A stretch of 64,000 nt of DNA, taken from Tetracentron sinense. Lineage: Eukaryota > Streptophyta > Magnoliopsida > Trochodendrales > Trochodendraceae. Position 1 is the first letter of the stretch; every line of letters starts with the position of its first letter. The DNA lies in the NCBI GenBank assembly GCA_015143295.1, contig CM026568.1, forward strand, positions 35,348,441 to 35,412,440, read 5' to 3'. The notes under the pieces are model-generated. The model made no database searches. It saw only the letters and a program-made list of their open reading frames with translations, and was not told the DNA's origin. A program made the translations under genes and the position numbers. Below, piece after piece: positions 31,784-43,149 of this stretch.

Positions 31784-33638
31784 TCAGAATACTCTTTAAC
31801 TCTAGTTAACAACTTTAACTTTTAGAGTTAATTTTTTTTTTTCTAAAAATCACAGTTAGATAGTTAAACCCAAATGGTTAGTGAATCTTAATTACAGTTA
31901 AAGGGTATTAAAAGGGACACTATCTATGTTGACACGTGGACTTAACCCGCAGAGAATTTCAAGTCTATTCTCTAATATCCCTTTTTTGTTAAAATATTTT
32001 AACTTTTAACCATTGTTTTTTTATTTTAATGGACAAGTGGTTGGTATAGGCAGAGAATAGAAAATGCTAGCACTCCTCTTATATATAAATGACTCATGAT
32101 TCTCGGGTAACAAAAAACAATCTCTTTGACTGGTCTTTAACTCTGGTTAACAACTTTAACTTTTAGAATTAATATTTAAAAAAAAATCAAAGGTGAGATA
32201 GAATCCTAAGGATTAGGAATTTTAACAACATTTAAGGAGTATTAAAAGGGGCACATATGTTGACTTGTGGGAAGTAATCCGACTCCTTGGAGTTCAGTTA
32301 CAACTTCACAGAATTTCAAGTCATATATAAACAAAGAACAGTCACCTAGGAAGCACAAATACTTTGAAAATGGAAACTTACCTGTATTGTCGTATCGGAT
32401 ACATATTCGATACGGCACTTTAAGATATAACTTAACTGTTTTTCATAATTTATGCCGTATCGTCGTACCCGTATCATATCGTCATATCTAAGTATCGCTG
32501 TACCTGTGCTTCCTAGACAGTCACTTATTATTCTATCAAGGTCTTCATGACATTGGCATGTATCATCGGCTTTCAACCTAAGAAAACGGAGAGATACGTG
32601 GCTTGTGCTTGGGAAATATAAATGTGCCCTTTAGAATGTCTAAATTTCGGATTAATTGTCTATATGTATATGTTTAGTGTGGGTTGACGTTTTCATGTTA
32701 TAAGCCATTTGGTAACGCATCTATTTCTTATGGGACATCTAATGTCTAAAACTAAAGTCCTCTTTTTTTTGTAATTTTTAGGAAATAAGCTCTTGTCTAT
32801 TTCGGGTAAAATATAGGAAGGAGATTTATGTTATCTTTTTTTACTATTTGCCCATCTATTATTATTATTATTATTATTAAAATTGGTTATACGATAAAAA
32901 TTTATTGTTTTAAAATGATATCAATTACCATTGCAATAATAAGATGATGTTATCAAATACAATTTTACAAAAATAAAAAATTCTTTATTATTTTGCTTTA
33001 CTAAATGATTTTACTCTTTATCTATTTCTTATAAAATTTTTGCCAAAATCTGTTTTGGCTAAATACCCTCAAAATCGAGAAGATACCAAATGAACCCAAA
33101 ATATGTTAGAAAAAAAATCTAGAATTCCTTTAGCACTTGCCAAAGGAAAACGGTTTGGCATTCTTAAAAATCAAGGTTGGGCAGCTTTAATCTTGGGGTT
33201 AAAGTTATCTAAGTAGGATTAAAATAACAAATGGCGAGGCAGGTTTTACTCATGCAAGTGCGAGAGGAAATCCTATGTGGCACTTGTGAGACATGGCCTC
33301 TCTAACAAACACAAGATCGCAACACTTATCCAAAAGTTATTAGTTTTCATCGACATCATTTGAAAACCAATTCGGATCAGCATCAACCCTAGGATTAGTA
33401 TCAACTTAATAGGATTATCGAAAAAACAAAAAGGTATCAACTTAATAGGGTTAATAGACATGTACCAGAAACAGGGTTGGGCTTTTTGTGATTTTTAACC
33501 TACTCGTTATTAGAAATCTTCTTAGGGGTGGTATGCAATAGTGGGTCTTCAAATTTTTAACTTTTTTGCCCCCCTCCCCAAAAATCCTTTTGTCTTATAT
33601 ACACAGTGGCCCCCCAATTTTTTTTGTCATATGAACTT
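31784..33638. other. Repeat-derived intergenic DNA
   Basis: TTAACC-family blocks at about 31790-31930 and 32120-32250. A GTATCGGATAC/GTACCG-rich segment at 32380-32515 resembles the interior of the element at 59627-60215 in style. (ATT)n at 32858-32880. No gene recognised. Confidence 0.4.
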
Positions 33639-33793
33639 TGCTACTAAGACCGCAAAGGGCCGAGACCACACCGAGAGCGTGCTTGTGATGCACGGATCCC
33701 AAAATTTCATTAAATCCGTTTTTGAAATTTTGAGATCCATGCATCATATGCATGGTCTCGGTATGGTCTCGACCCTTTGCGGTCTCACTAGCA
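33639..33793. mobile_element. Foldback MITE (GGCCGAGACC family), copy 2
   Basis: TGCTACTAAGACCGCAAAGG is repeated inverted as TGCTAGTGAGACCGCAAAGG. Arms continue through GGCCGAGACCAC / GGTCTCGACC and ATGCACGGATCC/GGATCC-type sequence. About 155 bp. An (AT)n microsatellite follows at 33804-33841. Confidence 0.75.
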
Positions 33794-33802
33794 TTTTCCT
33801 TG

Positions 33803-33845
<43 letters not shown>

Positions 33846-33851
33846 GCCCCC

Positions 33852-34130
33852 AATGGAGTCCGGTTATGTTTTTGAGGTCGCCACATGTTCCTATTGACAC
33901 CCCTTAACTATGGTTAGAACTCACCCACTCTTAAGGTTCACATACTTATCATTGGTTTTAGAAGTAAATATTGAAATTTTTTAACCTTAAGAGTTAGTTA
34001 ATTTTAACTAGGGTTCAAAAAATTGATATTTTTTAAAAAACCAAGGATAGGTCATAGGTGGGTGAATCTTAACCACGGTTAAGGGGTATCAATAGGGATA
34101 CGTGGCAACCTCAATGACATAATCGGAAAA
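33852..34130. mobile_element. TTAACC-family element 3
   Basis: Left GTCCGGTTATGTTTTTGAGG, right (inverted) of GACATAATCGGA. Internal order GTCGCCACATG, TATTGACACCCCTTAAC, TGGTTTTAGAAG, AACCACGGTTAAGGGG, ATACGTGGCAACC. An inverted-repeat relative of the FATB-intron palindrome. Confidence 0.6.
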
Positions 34131-34266
34131 AAGAATTTCTCAAAACAAAATAAAAATTACCCAAAAAAAAAATTTCTCGAAGGCTATGCCCCCGAACCCT
34201 CAAGATACATACCTTTAAATCCATTAGTTTTTTTTATACATGTACTTGTCCCTGCCAAATGAAAAT

Positions 34267-34569
34267 GGTCTTAGATTGTCTCTGGCGAAGACAGAAACCC
34301 CTTGTCCGGGGCAACTGTAGAATAGGGACAAGTGGTGGAGAAGTCAAAATCATTGGTCCCATGATTTTGACTTCTCCACTCACCCCACTTGATATCTCTC
34401 CCCCTTTATCTCAACACTTTATCGCCATGTGTCATATAGTGTGTAGAGAAGTCAAAATCATTGACAGAAAATGAAATGACTTCTCCCCTTTTTAACGCCA
34501 CATGTCCCCTATTCTATTCTATGATTGCCCGAGAGGGGTTTCTGGCTTCGCTAGAGGCAATCCGAGACC
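34267..34569. mobile_element. Hairpin-ended MITE (GGTCTYGGATTG type)
   Basis: Ends GGTCTTAGATTGTCTCTGG and, inverted, GGTCTCGGATTGCCTCTAG. Arms extend through GCGAAG-CCAGAAACCCC. Flanks aatgaaaat (34258-34266) and aatgaaatt (34570-34578) match at 8 of 9. The core holds paired GAGAAGTCAAAATCAT/ATGATTTTGACTTCTCC, GATATCTCTCCCCC and GCCACATGTC. Confidence 0.8.
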
Positions 34570-34815
34570 AATGAAATTTTCCTCGTCCCACCCTGTTTGT
34601 GGATTGAATTGGCCTGTTGACACCCCTGGCAGAGAGGATCTTGTGTCATTATTCCTGCAGAAATCCCGTGTGTATATTATTAAAGAGCAATAGTCCCCTC
34701 ATCGGCCGAGGAGGTGACTAGTCCTCCTCGCTCTCACATAGCCGACCCTTCAACTTTTATGAACTTGGGTTAATTTTTTTTTAGCAGTGATAAGCGTACT
34801 CATGAAATCTATTTA

Positions 34816-37738
34816 GAGCATCTCCAACCCAATTTCTTAAATTTCTCTACTTTTACTCTATAGTAGAGAGTTTTCTTAAAATAGGGGGCACTTTTTCTCC
34901 TTGCAACTCCAACCCCACTCTTTACTTCTTCCCTACTTCTATTTAAATACTCACTTTTTTTATTTCTTTTTATTTTAACATTATTGCAACCTGTAAGCAC
35001 CCCATTTTTACACCCCTCTCAACCGTGGTTATTAAACCTAACCAGGGTTAACCTAGCCTAAACCCTAGGTAGTTCCCAAGCCCAAGACAAACCCTAGGAG
35101 AGCCCTAGACTAAACCCTAGACCTAGCCCTAGCTAAACCCTAGCCCAAGACCTAGGACAAACCCTATGGGCTCAAGGCCCACTACACAACCCATCCAAAA
35201 AACCACCAAATCCACAAGGCCCAAACACTTTAGGGCCCAAACTTGGGCCCACCTCAACCCATGAGGAGCACATGGGTGGGACACCCAACCCCTAAAACCA
35301 TATGGGCGGGAAATGCCTAAAATAGGTGCCCACTATCCCTTTTGGCCCAAGTGAGTTTAGGCCTGGTCCAAAATAGCATTAAAATTTTAACGTCGGTAAT
35401 CGAATTACCTACATTCCAAATTTAGCCTATTTTGGGAATTGAGGTAATTCAATTACCGACATTTCTGGATTTGCAAAAATCGCGTGTGCAGGCTGCATTA
35501 CAGCCACCCTAGTTGCTTGGGACCTCCCCCATTGGTCCCCTTGACCTTCTTTAATACTCATAATGCCCCTAGGGGGTCCTCCACCTTCTCCTATAAATTC
35601 CAAGGCCCCCCATGCAAAATTCATTCCCTTTCCTCATGGTGAAGCCCTGTTAAAACCTATACCACATCCTCATTTAAGCTCCACCCCTTGGGCTTTCATC
35701 CCCAGACCCTACCAAGCCTCCAAGACCTACCAAGCACCACTGTGCACCTCTGCCTACACACCACCACCTCGGCACTACCTTGACAGCAACACTCAAGGGT
35801 AGGGATCACCCCTCACCCCACCTCTCTTGCTGCCCGAAATGTAAGGGACTCCTGGTCCTGATCCAGGGGTCCCCTTTTTGCTTTTCTTTCATCTGTATAG
35901 CTGCCACAGCCAGGGATAGGGACCCCCTTGCCTCAACCATAGGTCGGGGGAACTCCCTTGAGGCGTATACACGGTTTCCCCATCATCACCAATGCATGGC
36001 CACTCACCACTAGGGTTTAGGAGTCCCTCAGTCCATGAGGGAACTCCTGGACCCTTACTTGTGCAGCCCACAGTGGAGAAAGATGTTTTTTTAACAAAAC
36101 TGCTAGTGGTCGGTAATCAGATTACCGACCCTTTGAAATTAGCCTAAAAAGACTCTGTCCCCAATCCATTTACCGACATTTGAGCTTATTTTTGCACTGA
36201 CTTCGGGCCCCTGTGCGGCCCACATGCCAAGTCCTATGGGGTCCATCCTGAGTTTATTGGAAAGCCCTTGACCCCCTCTAGCTTCCTGCAAAATTTCAGG
36301 TTCAGGGGTCAAGCCTAACCATAGTTAGTAGACCCCTAAACATGGGTTAAAACACTATCCACAGTGTCTGCAGTTCAAATGCCTACATTACAGATTAATT
36401 TTTACCTGACTTTGGACCCCTGTGGGGCTCACACATGGCCTATTCAGAGGCTGAGACCTATACCATTTGAAAGATGACACTCTCAGCTTTCTAACCTTGG
36501 TTTTGTTTTACCCAAGGGTGATCCCTAACCCTAGTTAATCACCCATAAACTCTTGTCAAAATATTACTAAAATGGAAGTAATCCGATTACCTCCATTTTG
36601 TAATTTCTTGATTTTGGGCTTTGTGAAGGGCCCAAACCTGGTAGGAGGCCACTCTAGGCCCTGCCATACCCTTTGAGCCCATCCTTGACTGACCTTGACC
36701 CTTAACCATGGTTAAAAGTACCTCCGGTTAATTTTTAACCATGGTTAAGCACCACTTAACCCTACAAAAAATATGAAAATAATCCCTAAAAATCTATAAA
36801 AGTACAAAGACCAAAATAAATCAATCTTGCTTGCTTGCTTGCTTTCTTAACCATGGTTAGGTCATCTAACCATGGTTAACATCTTTCTAACTGTAGTTAG
36901 ACCCTACTTTGCACTTGACCAACACGGTCAGTCAAACCCTAGCCTCCGGGTTAAACCCTTGACCACCTTACACACACATACCCCTAGCCTTGGTAGGGAC
37001 TCATGTGTCAGAACTACGCTCGGTCTGATCTCACCTCTATGTGAGTACGTAGGCAATCTAACTCGGATTCGACCCCAGTCTAGACAACTCCTAATCTAGC
37101 TTGCTTTGCTTATTTTCTTATATTAGAATTCCATTAAACATTTAGGCATTTTACTTATTGTTGAGATTAACTTGGCTTAACTAGAGGGAGTAGGTATCTT
37201 AAATAGGGGTCCTGGGGTGCCTAACACCTTCCTCAGGGCTTAATTGAACCACTTACCCTAATTTTTGCTAGACCACGTGCCTTATCCAAATACTTGCTTA
37301 CCCGGGACCTATCTCTTAGAATGAATAGGTGGTAACTCTTTAAGTCAATCTTTAATTTTTGTGGGTGGACCTCAAATCTCGTGCTCACACAACCGTTGAG
37401 AGTTCAATTGCATTTCAACCCTATTTTTTTATTTCTTTTCTAAAAATTAATATTATATTGTTAAATCCCAATAGTTAGTGAATCTTAACCATAGTTAGTA
37501 GAAGTTAAAAAGAGACACGTGTTGGTCTGTGGGTGCGATTGAACTCTCCCTTATTAGTTCAATCGCAAGTGACTGTAGTTCCCAACTCTACCTCATATTC
37601 AAATGATTTGACAAGACTATTAAAAAATAATAATATAATAGGGAGTCCATATAGGGAGTGCATTGGAGTGCTTAAAAGAGGGTATGCCTCTCTACTATAG
37701 GGAAGAGAGCTCCTTTAGGGAGTGCGTTGGAGATGCTC
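34816..37738. mobile_element. MITE with GAGCATCTCCAAC ends, split by a solo LTR
   Basis: Left GAGCATCTCCAACCC and right (inverted) GAGCATCTCCAACGC. Minus the nested LTR and other material it is a few hundred bp. Flanking trinucleotides tta and ttc are close to the 3-bp duplication of PIF/Harbinger elements, but that assignment is tentative. A TTAACC-type block (37400-37570) is also inside. Confidence 0.5.
34992..37389 (+). mobile_element. Solo LTR 2 (2.40 kb) with exact 5-bp duplication
   Basis: Starts TGTAAGCACCCCATTTTTAC and ends CTCGTGCTCACA, flanked by caacc at 34987-34991 and 37390-37394. A TATA box, CTCCTATAAATTCC at about 35588-35601, sets the plus orientation. No internal domain is present, so it is a recombined solo LTR. 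It is rich in palindromes (AACCATGGTTA several times, GGTAATCGAATTACC variants at about 35394, 35439, 36110) and CCCTAG motifs. Short open frames at 35563-36071 lie in LTR DNA and are not genes. Confidence 0.85.
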
Positions 37739-37739
37739 T

Positions 37740-38001
37740 TCCCAATGAGTTTAGCCTTAGTTTTGTAAATAGATTTCATAGGTACGTTAACTATTTCCCT
37801 TTTTTTTTAACCCCTTAGTTAATTTTTTTTATTTTATTTTTCTAAAACCTAAGGGTAGATGGGTGAATCTTAAGGGTGGATGAATCTTAACCACAATTAA
37901 ATGAGGTTAGAAGGGGGACACATGGCAAGCAAATGGGAGCCGAGACGCCCCTCCTCTCGTCACCCACCGAGGAGGTGATTATTTCCATTATTAAAATGAG
38001 A
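37740..38001. repeat. TTAACC-family fragment
   Basis: AACCCCTTAGTTAAT ... GGATGAATCTTAACCACAAT, then GGGGACACATGGCA. Same family as the flanking elements but without clear outer ends. Confidence 0.4.
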
Positions 38002-38328
38002 CGTAATCATCTCCCGTTGTAACTGGTTTTACCAAAAGCAAGGTGGCCACATGCCCCTTTTGACACATTTTAACTGTGGTTAAGATTCACTCACCTATTA
38101 TTGGTTTTGAAAAATAATAATAAAATAATTTATTAACTGTGGTTAAAATTCATTATCTCTTAGAGTTAAAAAATTTTAAATATTTTTTTCTAAAAACCAA
38201 AGATAAATGGGTCAACCCTAGGGATAGGTGATTCTTAACCACAGTTAAAGGGTGTAAATAGGGACACGTGGCCACCTCTGGAGCGTAACCGGTTTTGGTA
38301 AAAACCGGTTAGTACTGGAGAAGATTAC
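38002..38328. mobile_element. TTAACC/CACGTG element directly upstream of the HVA22-like gene
   Basis: Ends CGTAATCATCTCCCG and, inverted, CGTAATCTTCTCCAG, followed on both sides by TAACYGGTTTTACC. The interior has AAGGTGGCCACATGCCCC at the left and GGGACACGTGGCCACC (38261-38276) at the right, with paired AACTGTGGTTAAG/CTTAACCACAGTTA. It stops about 115 bp before the gene's TATA box, so it sits in the proximal promoter. Confidence 0.7.
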
Positions 38329-38442
38329 GAGTCTTTTAAAAATTGTGTTCGGATCGCTTACCTGGCCGGTGCGAAACCTAGCTCTCCACGTTCAAGGCAG
38401 AATCCGATACTTGTAGTGATTTAGCCGAGTTTCTTCGTCAGC

Positions 38443-38449
38443 TATATAA
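38443..38449 (+). promoter_or_regulatory. TATA box of the HVA22-like gene
   Basis: TATATAA in CAGCTATATAAGGACC, 129 bp upstream of the start codon at 38578. Transcription should begin about 30 bp downstream. It is the only good TATA in the proximal region and fits a short 5' UTR. Confidence 0.6.
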
Positions 38450-38577
38450 GGACCTCGTCATCACCACCATCCTCTAAAACATCGTTTCTATACTTCGAAC
38501 CCGTTTTCCCATCCATCAATTCTCAGATTATTTTTTCAGTTTTTCTTCTTTTCCATTACTCGGGTAAATACAGAAAA

Positions 38578-39277
38578 ATGCCTCGTTATTGGACTCTACT
38601 CACCTATGTTCATACTCTAGCCGGGTAATTCTCCAAACCCACTTCTCCCTTTTTTTACTCTGTTTTTTTCTTCTCAAATGTTTCTAAATCTAATAATCAA
38701 GTTTCAAACATATATTTCTCTTTCTTTTAGAACTTTTTTGTTTTGTTTCTCTAATTTTCGACCTTATCTTTTCTCTATATGCAGGCCTCTGGTGATGCTG
38801 ATGTACCCCTTGTAGGAAGAACCCATCTTTCGATCTCTCTTTCTTTATTTATTTTTGGCAAATTTGTGTCGCTTTTTCATGATTGGTTTTCATACCAAAA
38901 TCTCATAACTGGTAATTTATATATTTTATTAGATATGCTTCTATTAGAGCAATAGAGAGCACTTCGAAGGTCGACGACGAGCAATGGTTAGCGTATTGGA
39001 TCGTCTATTCGTTTCTTACACTCGTGGAAATGGTGTTTGAACCAGTTTTAGCTTGGTAAGACAATTTTTTTTTTTATACAAAAAAGAAGATGTTGATACT
39101 TATCTTTATGTTTGTGTATTTGTTCCTTTTTCCTGATTTAGGATTCCGATATGGTACGAGGTGAAGCTAGGGTTGATAGTGTGGTTAGCACTACCCCAGT
39201 TCAGAGGGGCAGCTTTCATTTACGAGAGGTATGTGAGGGAGCAACTCAAGAAGTATAGTGGACGTTATGAAAATTAA
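38578..39277 (+). CDS. HVA22-like (TB2/DP1 family) ER-shaping protein, four exons
   Basis: Exons 38578-38624, 38785-38811, 38933-39055, 39142-39277, all GT-AG, joining in frame to 333 nt, 110 residues. Reads MPRYWTLLTYVHTLAG, PLVMLMYPL, then ASIRAIESTSKVDDEQWLAY, then LPQFRGAAFIYERYVREQLK. This is the TB2/DP1/HVA22 domain with its two hydrophobic hairpins. Family proteins bend and stabilise ER tubules; barley HVA22 is ABA- and stress-induced. The size fits the short HVA22 class. Exons are too short for ORF scans. A likely poly(A) signal AATAAAA lies near 39409. An adjacent upstream element carries CACGTG boxes. Family call is firm; the subtype letter is not assigned. Confidence 0.92.
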
Positions 39278-39548
39278 GAACCACTGTACTATGTGTATGG
39301 CCTTTCTACTTTCTACTGGTGGGAGTGGGGTGTATCATGTAAGGTTCACATATTCTTAGAAAAACAAAATTGTGCCCTTTATGTTATATATCAGGATGCA
39401 GTAGGTATTAATAAAACAATATATGGTCGGTTTTTTTTTTCTTCTTTTGGATCCTAAAATGGTTAGGTGCAACCCCTCGGTTGTTCTTAAGCTAATTAAG
39501 TAGTTAGATGTCTAACATGTTAGCTTGACGATAGGTGAATAGGTGGAC
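39278..39548. other. 3' UTR and flank of the HVA22-like gene
   Basis: AT-rich with AATAAAACAATAT at 39409-39421 as a candidate polyadenylation signal. No other feature seen. Confidence 0.4.
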
Positions 39549-40860
39549 ATTTTTTTTTTGGGTAAGAGGATATATATTAAGAAACCAGACAACAATTACA
39601 TCAAGGAGGCCGAGCCCTCCAATCGGAAAGCAACCGTCTACAACCCCTTGGGTCTAAAAGCACAGATTGGAAGGATCCCCTCCGGCTTAGGAACAAACCG
39701 TGAGATGCTAAACGATGAACAAAAGAATTTGCAGCACTAGGAGAGTTGGACAAGCGGAATTGTAACAAACAAGCAAGGTCTTGTTTGATATCATTAAAAA
39801 CAACCTGAATCTCCCAATGAGGGTCTATTAAAGACTTGGAGTCTATTAAAGACTTGGAGTCTGAAGAAAATTCCACGGCCCTCCACGCATTAGCCTTTGC
39901 AAGGGAAGTAGCACAACGCAAGGCCCCCGCCTCGGCAACGAGCGGAGAACCCCCATGGATGGATTGGACAAATCCTTCCAAAATACGCCCTTGGTGATCA
40001 CGGACAATACCCCCAACACCAGCAAAGCGCCCCTCATTTGCGGAAGCCCCATCCACATTAACCTTCAACCAGCCAACAAAAGGGGGAGCCCACCGACCCA
40101 GGCGAAGCTTGGCAAAGCAATCAGATTGAGCTCTCCTAGCCAAAGGGGACATGCAACCCTCAGACTCCAATACTAGGCGGCTGGCTTATTCAATAGACTG
40201 TCGCGGATCAATGGATTCCCCATTATAGATCTTGCGGTTACGAGCTTTCCAAATACTCCAAGCAGTGGATGCTAGGAGATTCAAGACCGCCTTTTTTTAT
40301 TGCTTTTGGAATCGAAGAAGTTACCCAAAATGACCACCAATCACCAAAAGAGTCAAAGTTAGCCACCAACGAGCGCACCCCCAGACTCGAGCTCAACCAT
40401 GTGCATCGAGCGTGCTCACAACTGAACAACATGTGGATAATAGTCTCTTGATCACCATCACATATTGGGCAATTCAAACACCCCACGACTCTCTTCTTGT
40501 GTAACTCCTTGAAAACCGTGATCGCACTATGCATATACCTCCATACAAACCAAGATACTTTCGGGGGGAGTTGAAGAGTCCAAATCGCCTTCCAGCTTAC
40601 CGACAAAACACTTGTAGAAGAAGATGGACGAGAAGCAATACCTGTAAGGAAACGATCTTTCATACAATGGTACCCCAATCGAATGGAATATGACCCAGTC
40701 TTTTGATAATGCCAAACCCGCCGATCGGGCTCGCCGGATCGGCTGCACTGAATTCGACTTATATGATCCACCTCAGCCAAAGAAAATACTTGAGCCAAAC
40801 GATCTGTGTTCGAAGTCTTGTCCGGTTCCAAGATAAAATCTAGGAGGGTTGGGCAAGACT
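39549..40860 (-). mobile_element. 5'-truncated LINE (zf-RVT and RNase H end)
   Basis: On the minus strand two frames. 40238-40860 carries the zf-RVT region (WKAIWTLQLPPKVSWFVWRY ... CPICDGDQETIIHMLFSCEH). 39601-40170 carries the RNase H-like domain (GWLKVNVDGASANEG, GGIVRDHQGRILEGF). The tail is A10 on minus (T run at 39550-39559). An 18-bp in-frame tandem duplication (about 39823-39860) repeats SKSLID. Frames are nearly intact, so it is younger than the LINE at 20.7 kb, but it lacks RT and endonuclease and is dead. Confidence 0.88.
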
Positions 40861-41798
40861 AAAGCCAGTTTGGGCTCAACTCATCTTATTTATTTTCATA
40901 CCTAACTCATCCCAAATCAAAATTCATTTCAATACATGAAGCTAAAATCTAGCCTATGTACGATATTATTAGTTTGAGTGGGGCCTATGTACGATATTAT
41001 TAGTTTGAGTGGGGTTCAGGCTTGTCTAGTGAGCTAAGCTCATGCTCAACTACAAACTTAGGTCTATATTTTTAGAGCAATGGTAAACCTTAAAATATAT
41101 GATAAAATTTAAATGATAGTTCAAAGTCGAGATTCAACTTATGTAGGTGGGAAGAGTTAGAGTTTTATTTGATAATCTCTAATTCAATAACTCTATCAAT
41201 CATTTTTTACTGGTAGAAAACAAAGAGATAGAAAAATAATGTGAGTATATTCAATTGTAGAAACCAAGTGGAGAGAATATATCCAATTTTAGAAATCGAA
41301 GAAGTAGAGAAAGAGAGAAAGTGGAAACGAAACTCTTATTTCTCTCTCTTTGTTTTTGCAATTTTTTTTTTAGATACAAGATTGACTGACTAAGGAGCAT
41401 CTGATAAAGCTTATCTAATAGGTAATTTCTAATTAAGCTTTAAAAATTAAGAATTATTTATAATGATAGAATAGTTCGAAAACCTACCTTGTCCATATAA
41501 GTAGAATAAGTCTTATTGCTAAAATATTTAGATATCACTAAAATATTATTAAACAATCTTATTATTAAATAAGCTTAATTTAGTAGAATTAGTCAATAAG
41601 TTCTTATTTAAGTTTTATCAAACACCCTCAATTGTTTTATTATGTGGGGTAGTTTGTATATAAGAAAGATGTTAAATTTAAATTTTTAAAAAATGTTAAA
41701 TTTTGGGTTGGACCTTAACCGGGCTTTATTAATATTTACCCAAACTCCAACACATGACCTGGCCTAGGCGTGGTGTATATGGGTCTGTGTCTAGTGTG
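40861..41798. other. Intergenic DNA with a 31-bp tandem duplication
   Basis: GCCTATGTACGATATTATTA plus GTTTGAGTGGG occurs twice head to tail at 40952-41013, exactly. 41100-41640 is AT-rich with no recognised gene; CTAATAGGTAA/TTATTTAAG-type short inverted repeats may be MITE remains. Confidence 0.5.
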
Positions 41799-41969
41799 AG
41801 TTCGGATGGGCAACAGCGCTTGCTGTTGCGCTGTTGCCCCCTTGTGTCTGAAAAAATGAGGGCCCCACTCATGGTTGATGTGGTGGCCACCCTTACTGAA
41901 TGCAGGAATTATTTTTTTAGACACAAGGGGCAACAGCGCAACAGCAAGCGCTGTTGCCCATCCGAATTC
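41799..41969. mobile_element. Hairpin-ended MITE (CAACAGCGC), exact target duplication
   Basis: AGTTCGGATGGGCAACAGCG is repeated inverted at the right end. Arms continue as a self-folding GGCAACAGCGCTTGCTGTTG and CCCCTTGTGTCT. The exact 10-bp repeat gtctagtgtg flanks it at 41789-41798 and 41970-41979 (9-bp duplication plus one ambiguous base). About 171 bp, near-perfect arms, so recent. Confidence 0.85.
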
Positions 41970-42010
41970 GTCTAGTGTGTTATAAAAAAAAAAAAAAAAG
42001 TCAAGAAACT

Positions 42011-42129
42011 AGGATTTTCATCCACAATGATCGGATTGGCGCTCCAAATGAGATGATTTATGATGTTACTGAAAACTTGGACGCTAATTTTCTTGTGATG
42101 GGATCCCACGCCTTTTGCCCTATTAAAAG
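42011..42129 (+). pseudogene. Orphan exon of a universal-stress-protein-like gene
   Basis: Frame RIFIHNDRIGAPNEMI then YDVTENLDANFLVMGSHAF, ending CPIKR at a donor AAAAG|GTAATT (42129/42130). The A-NFLVMGSH stretch matches the nucleotide-binding end of plant USP domains (LVxGSHG...IKR), and the exon end after IKR agrees with the family. Gly after GSH is Ala here. No exons before or after were found; an A16 run at 41984-41999 lies just upstream. Probably a gene fragment carried by a transposon or left by deletion. Confidence 0.5.
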
Positions 42130-43149
42130 GTAATTCAATCCACTAAATGGTTTTGGAAAGTGATAGAAAACTCTATGGGCAAGGTCGTTAGTTATCGTTA
42201 TTCATTCTAAGATTCTAATAACGGATAGAAATGAGTTTATAATTTATTTATTTTTTTGGTGGATTATAATTTGAGTTTTTTTTGGGTGAAATGATATCAT
42301 GTAACTAACACACTCTAAACACTCATATAGCCAGACCTAAGGTAGTCCTAAGGTGCGATAAGGCTAAGTCCAAACATTTAGTCCAAAAGGGCATGCCTTA
42401 AGGAGGGTCGATGACCCCTTACGACTTGTTGAAGTTCTCATTTATTCTTTTTACCGATAGGGAGAGTCGTTGAATTGGGCACATATGCCAATAGTTGATA
42501 ACATGTTTGTGGGAAGGCATTTAATTAGGGGGGTGATAACATGCATTGAGCTTGCCACATGTCTTTTTGACATTTATTAATCGTGGTTAAGATTTACTCA
42601 TATCTAGGGTTAAATAATCTAACCTAATTTTTTAGAAAAAAATATTTTTTTTAAATTAACCTTGGTTATGATTTCATTCATTAATGTGGTTCATTTTTCA
42701 AAGATATTTTAAAGAAAACTAAGGTTAGATTATTTAACTTTAAGGTTGGGTGAATCAATCACAGGTAATAGGTGTCAAAGAGCACACATGACAAGTTGAG
42801 AAGATATGCATTTATTGTCCAACAGAACCAGCGAGATGTTTGCGATCACCTCCTTAATGGAACACAATTCCACATGTGAACTCCGTGGTGCCGATCGAGT
42901 GTGGATATCAAGCATCTACCTTAAAATGGAGTATAATTCTATCAATCAAAGGCATGTACCAGTGAAGTGAGCATGGTGTTCCTCACCTGGAACAGATACT
43001 AAAAAGGGCACGTACCATGTTCTAGTTTTTTCTCTTTTCTTCTTTTTTTTTTTTTTTTTTGTTGGGGGGGGGGGGGGGCCTAAGGTAACCGGTAGAGTGC
43101 CATGTGCCATGCTCTAATTGCGTGAGCTGAAATAGAATATAATATATTT
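42130..43149. other. Intergenic DNA including a TTAACC-family element
   Basis: 42535-42800 is an inverted-repeat element of the TTAACC family (GCTTGCCACATGTC ... GAGCACACATGACAAG, with CTAACCT/AAGGTTAG core). A T run (43043-43061) followed by a G run (43063-43078) is a notable homopolymer junction. No gene recognised. Confidence 0.5.
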
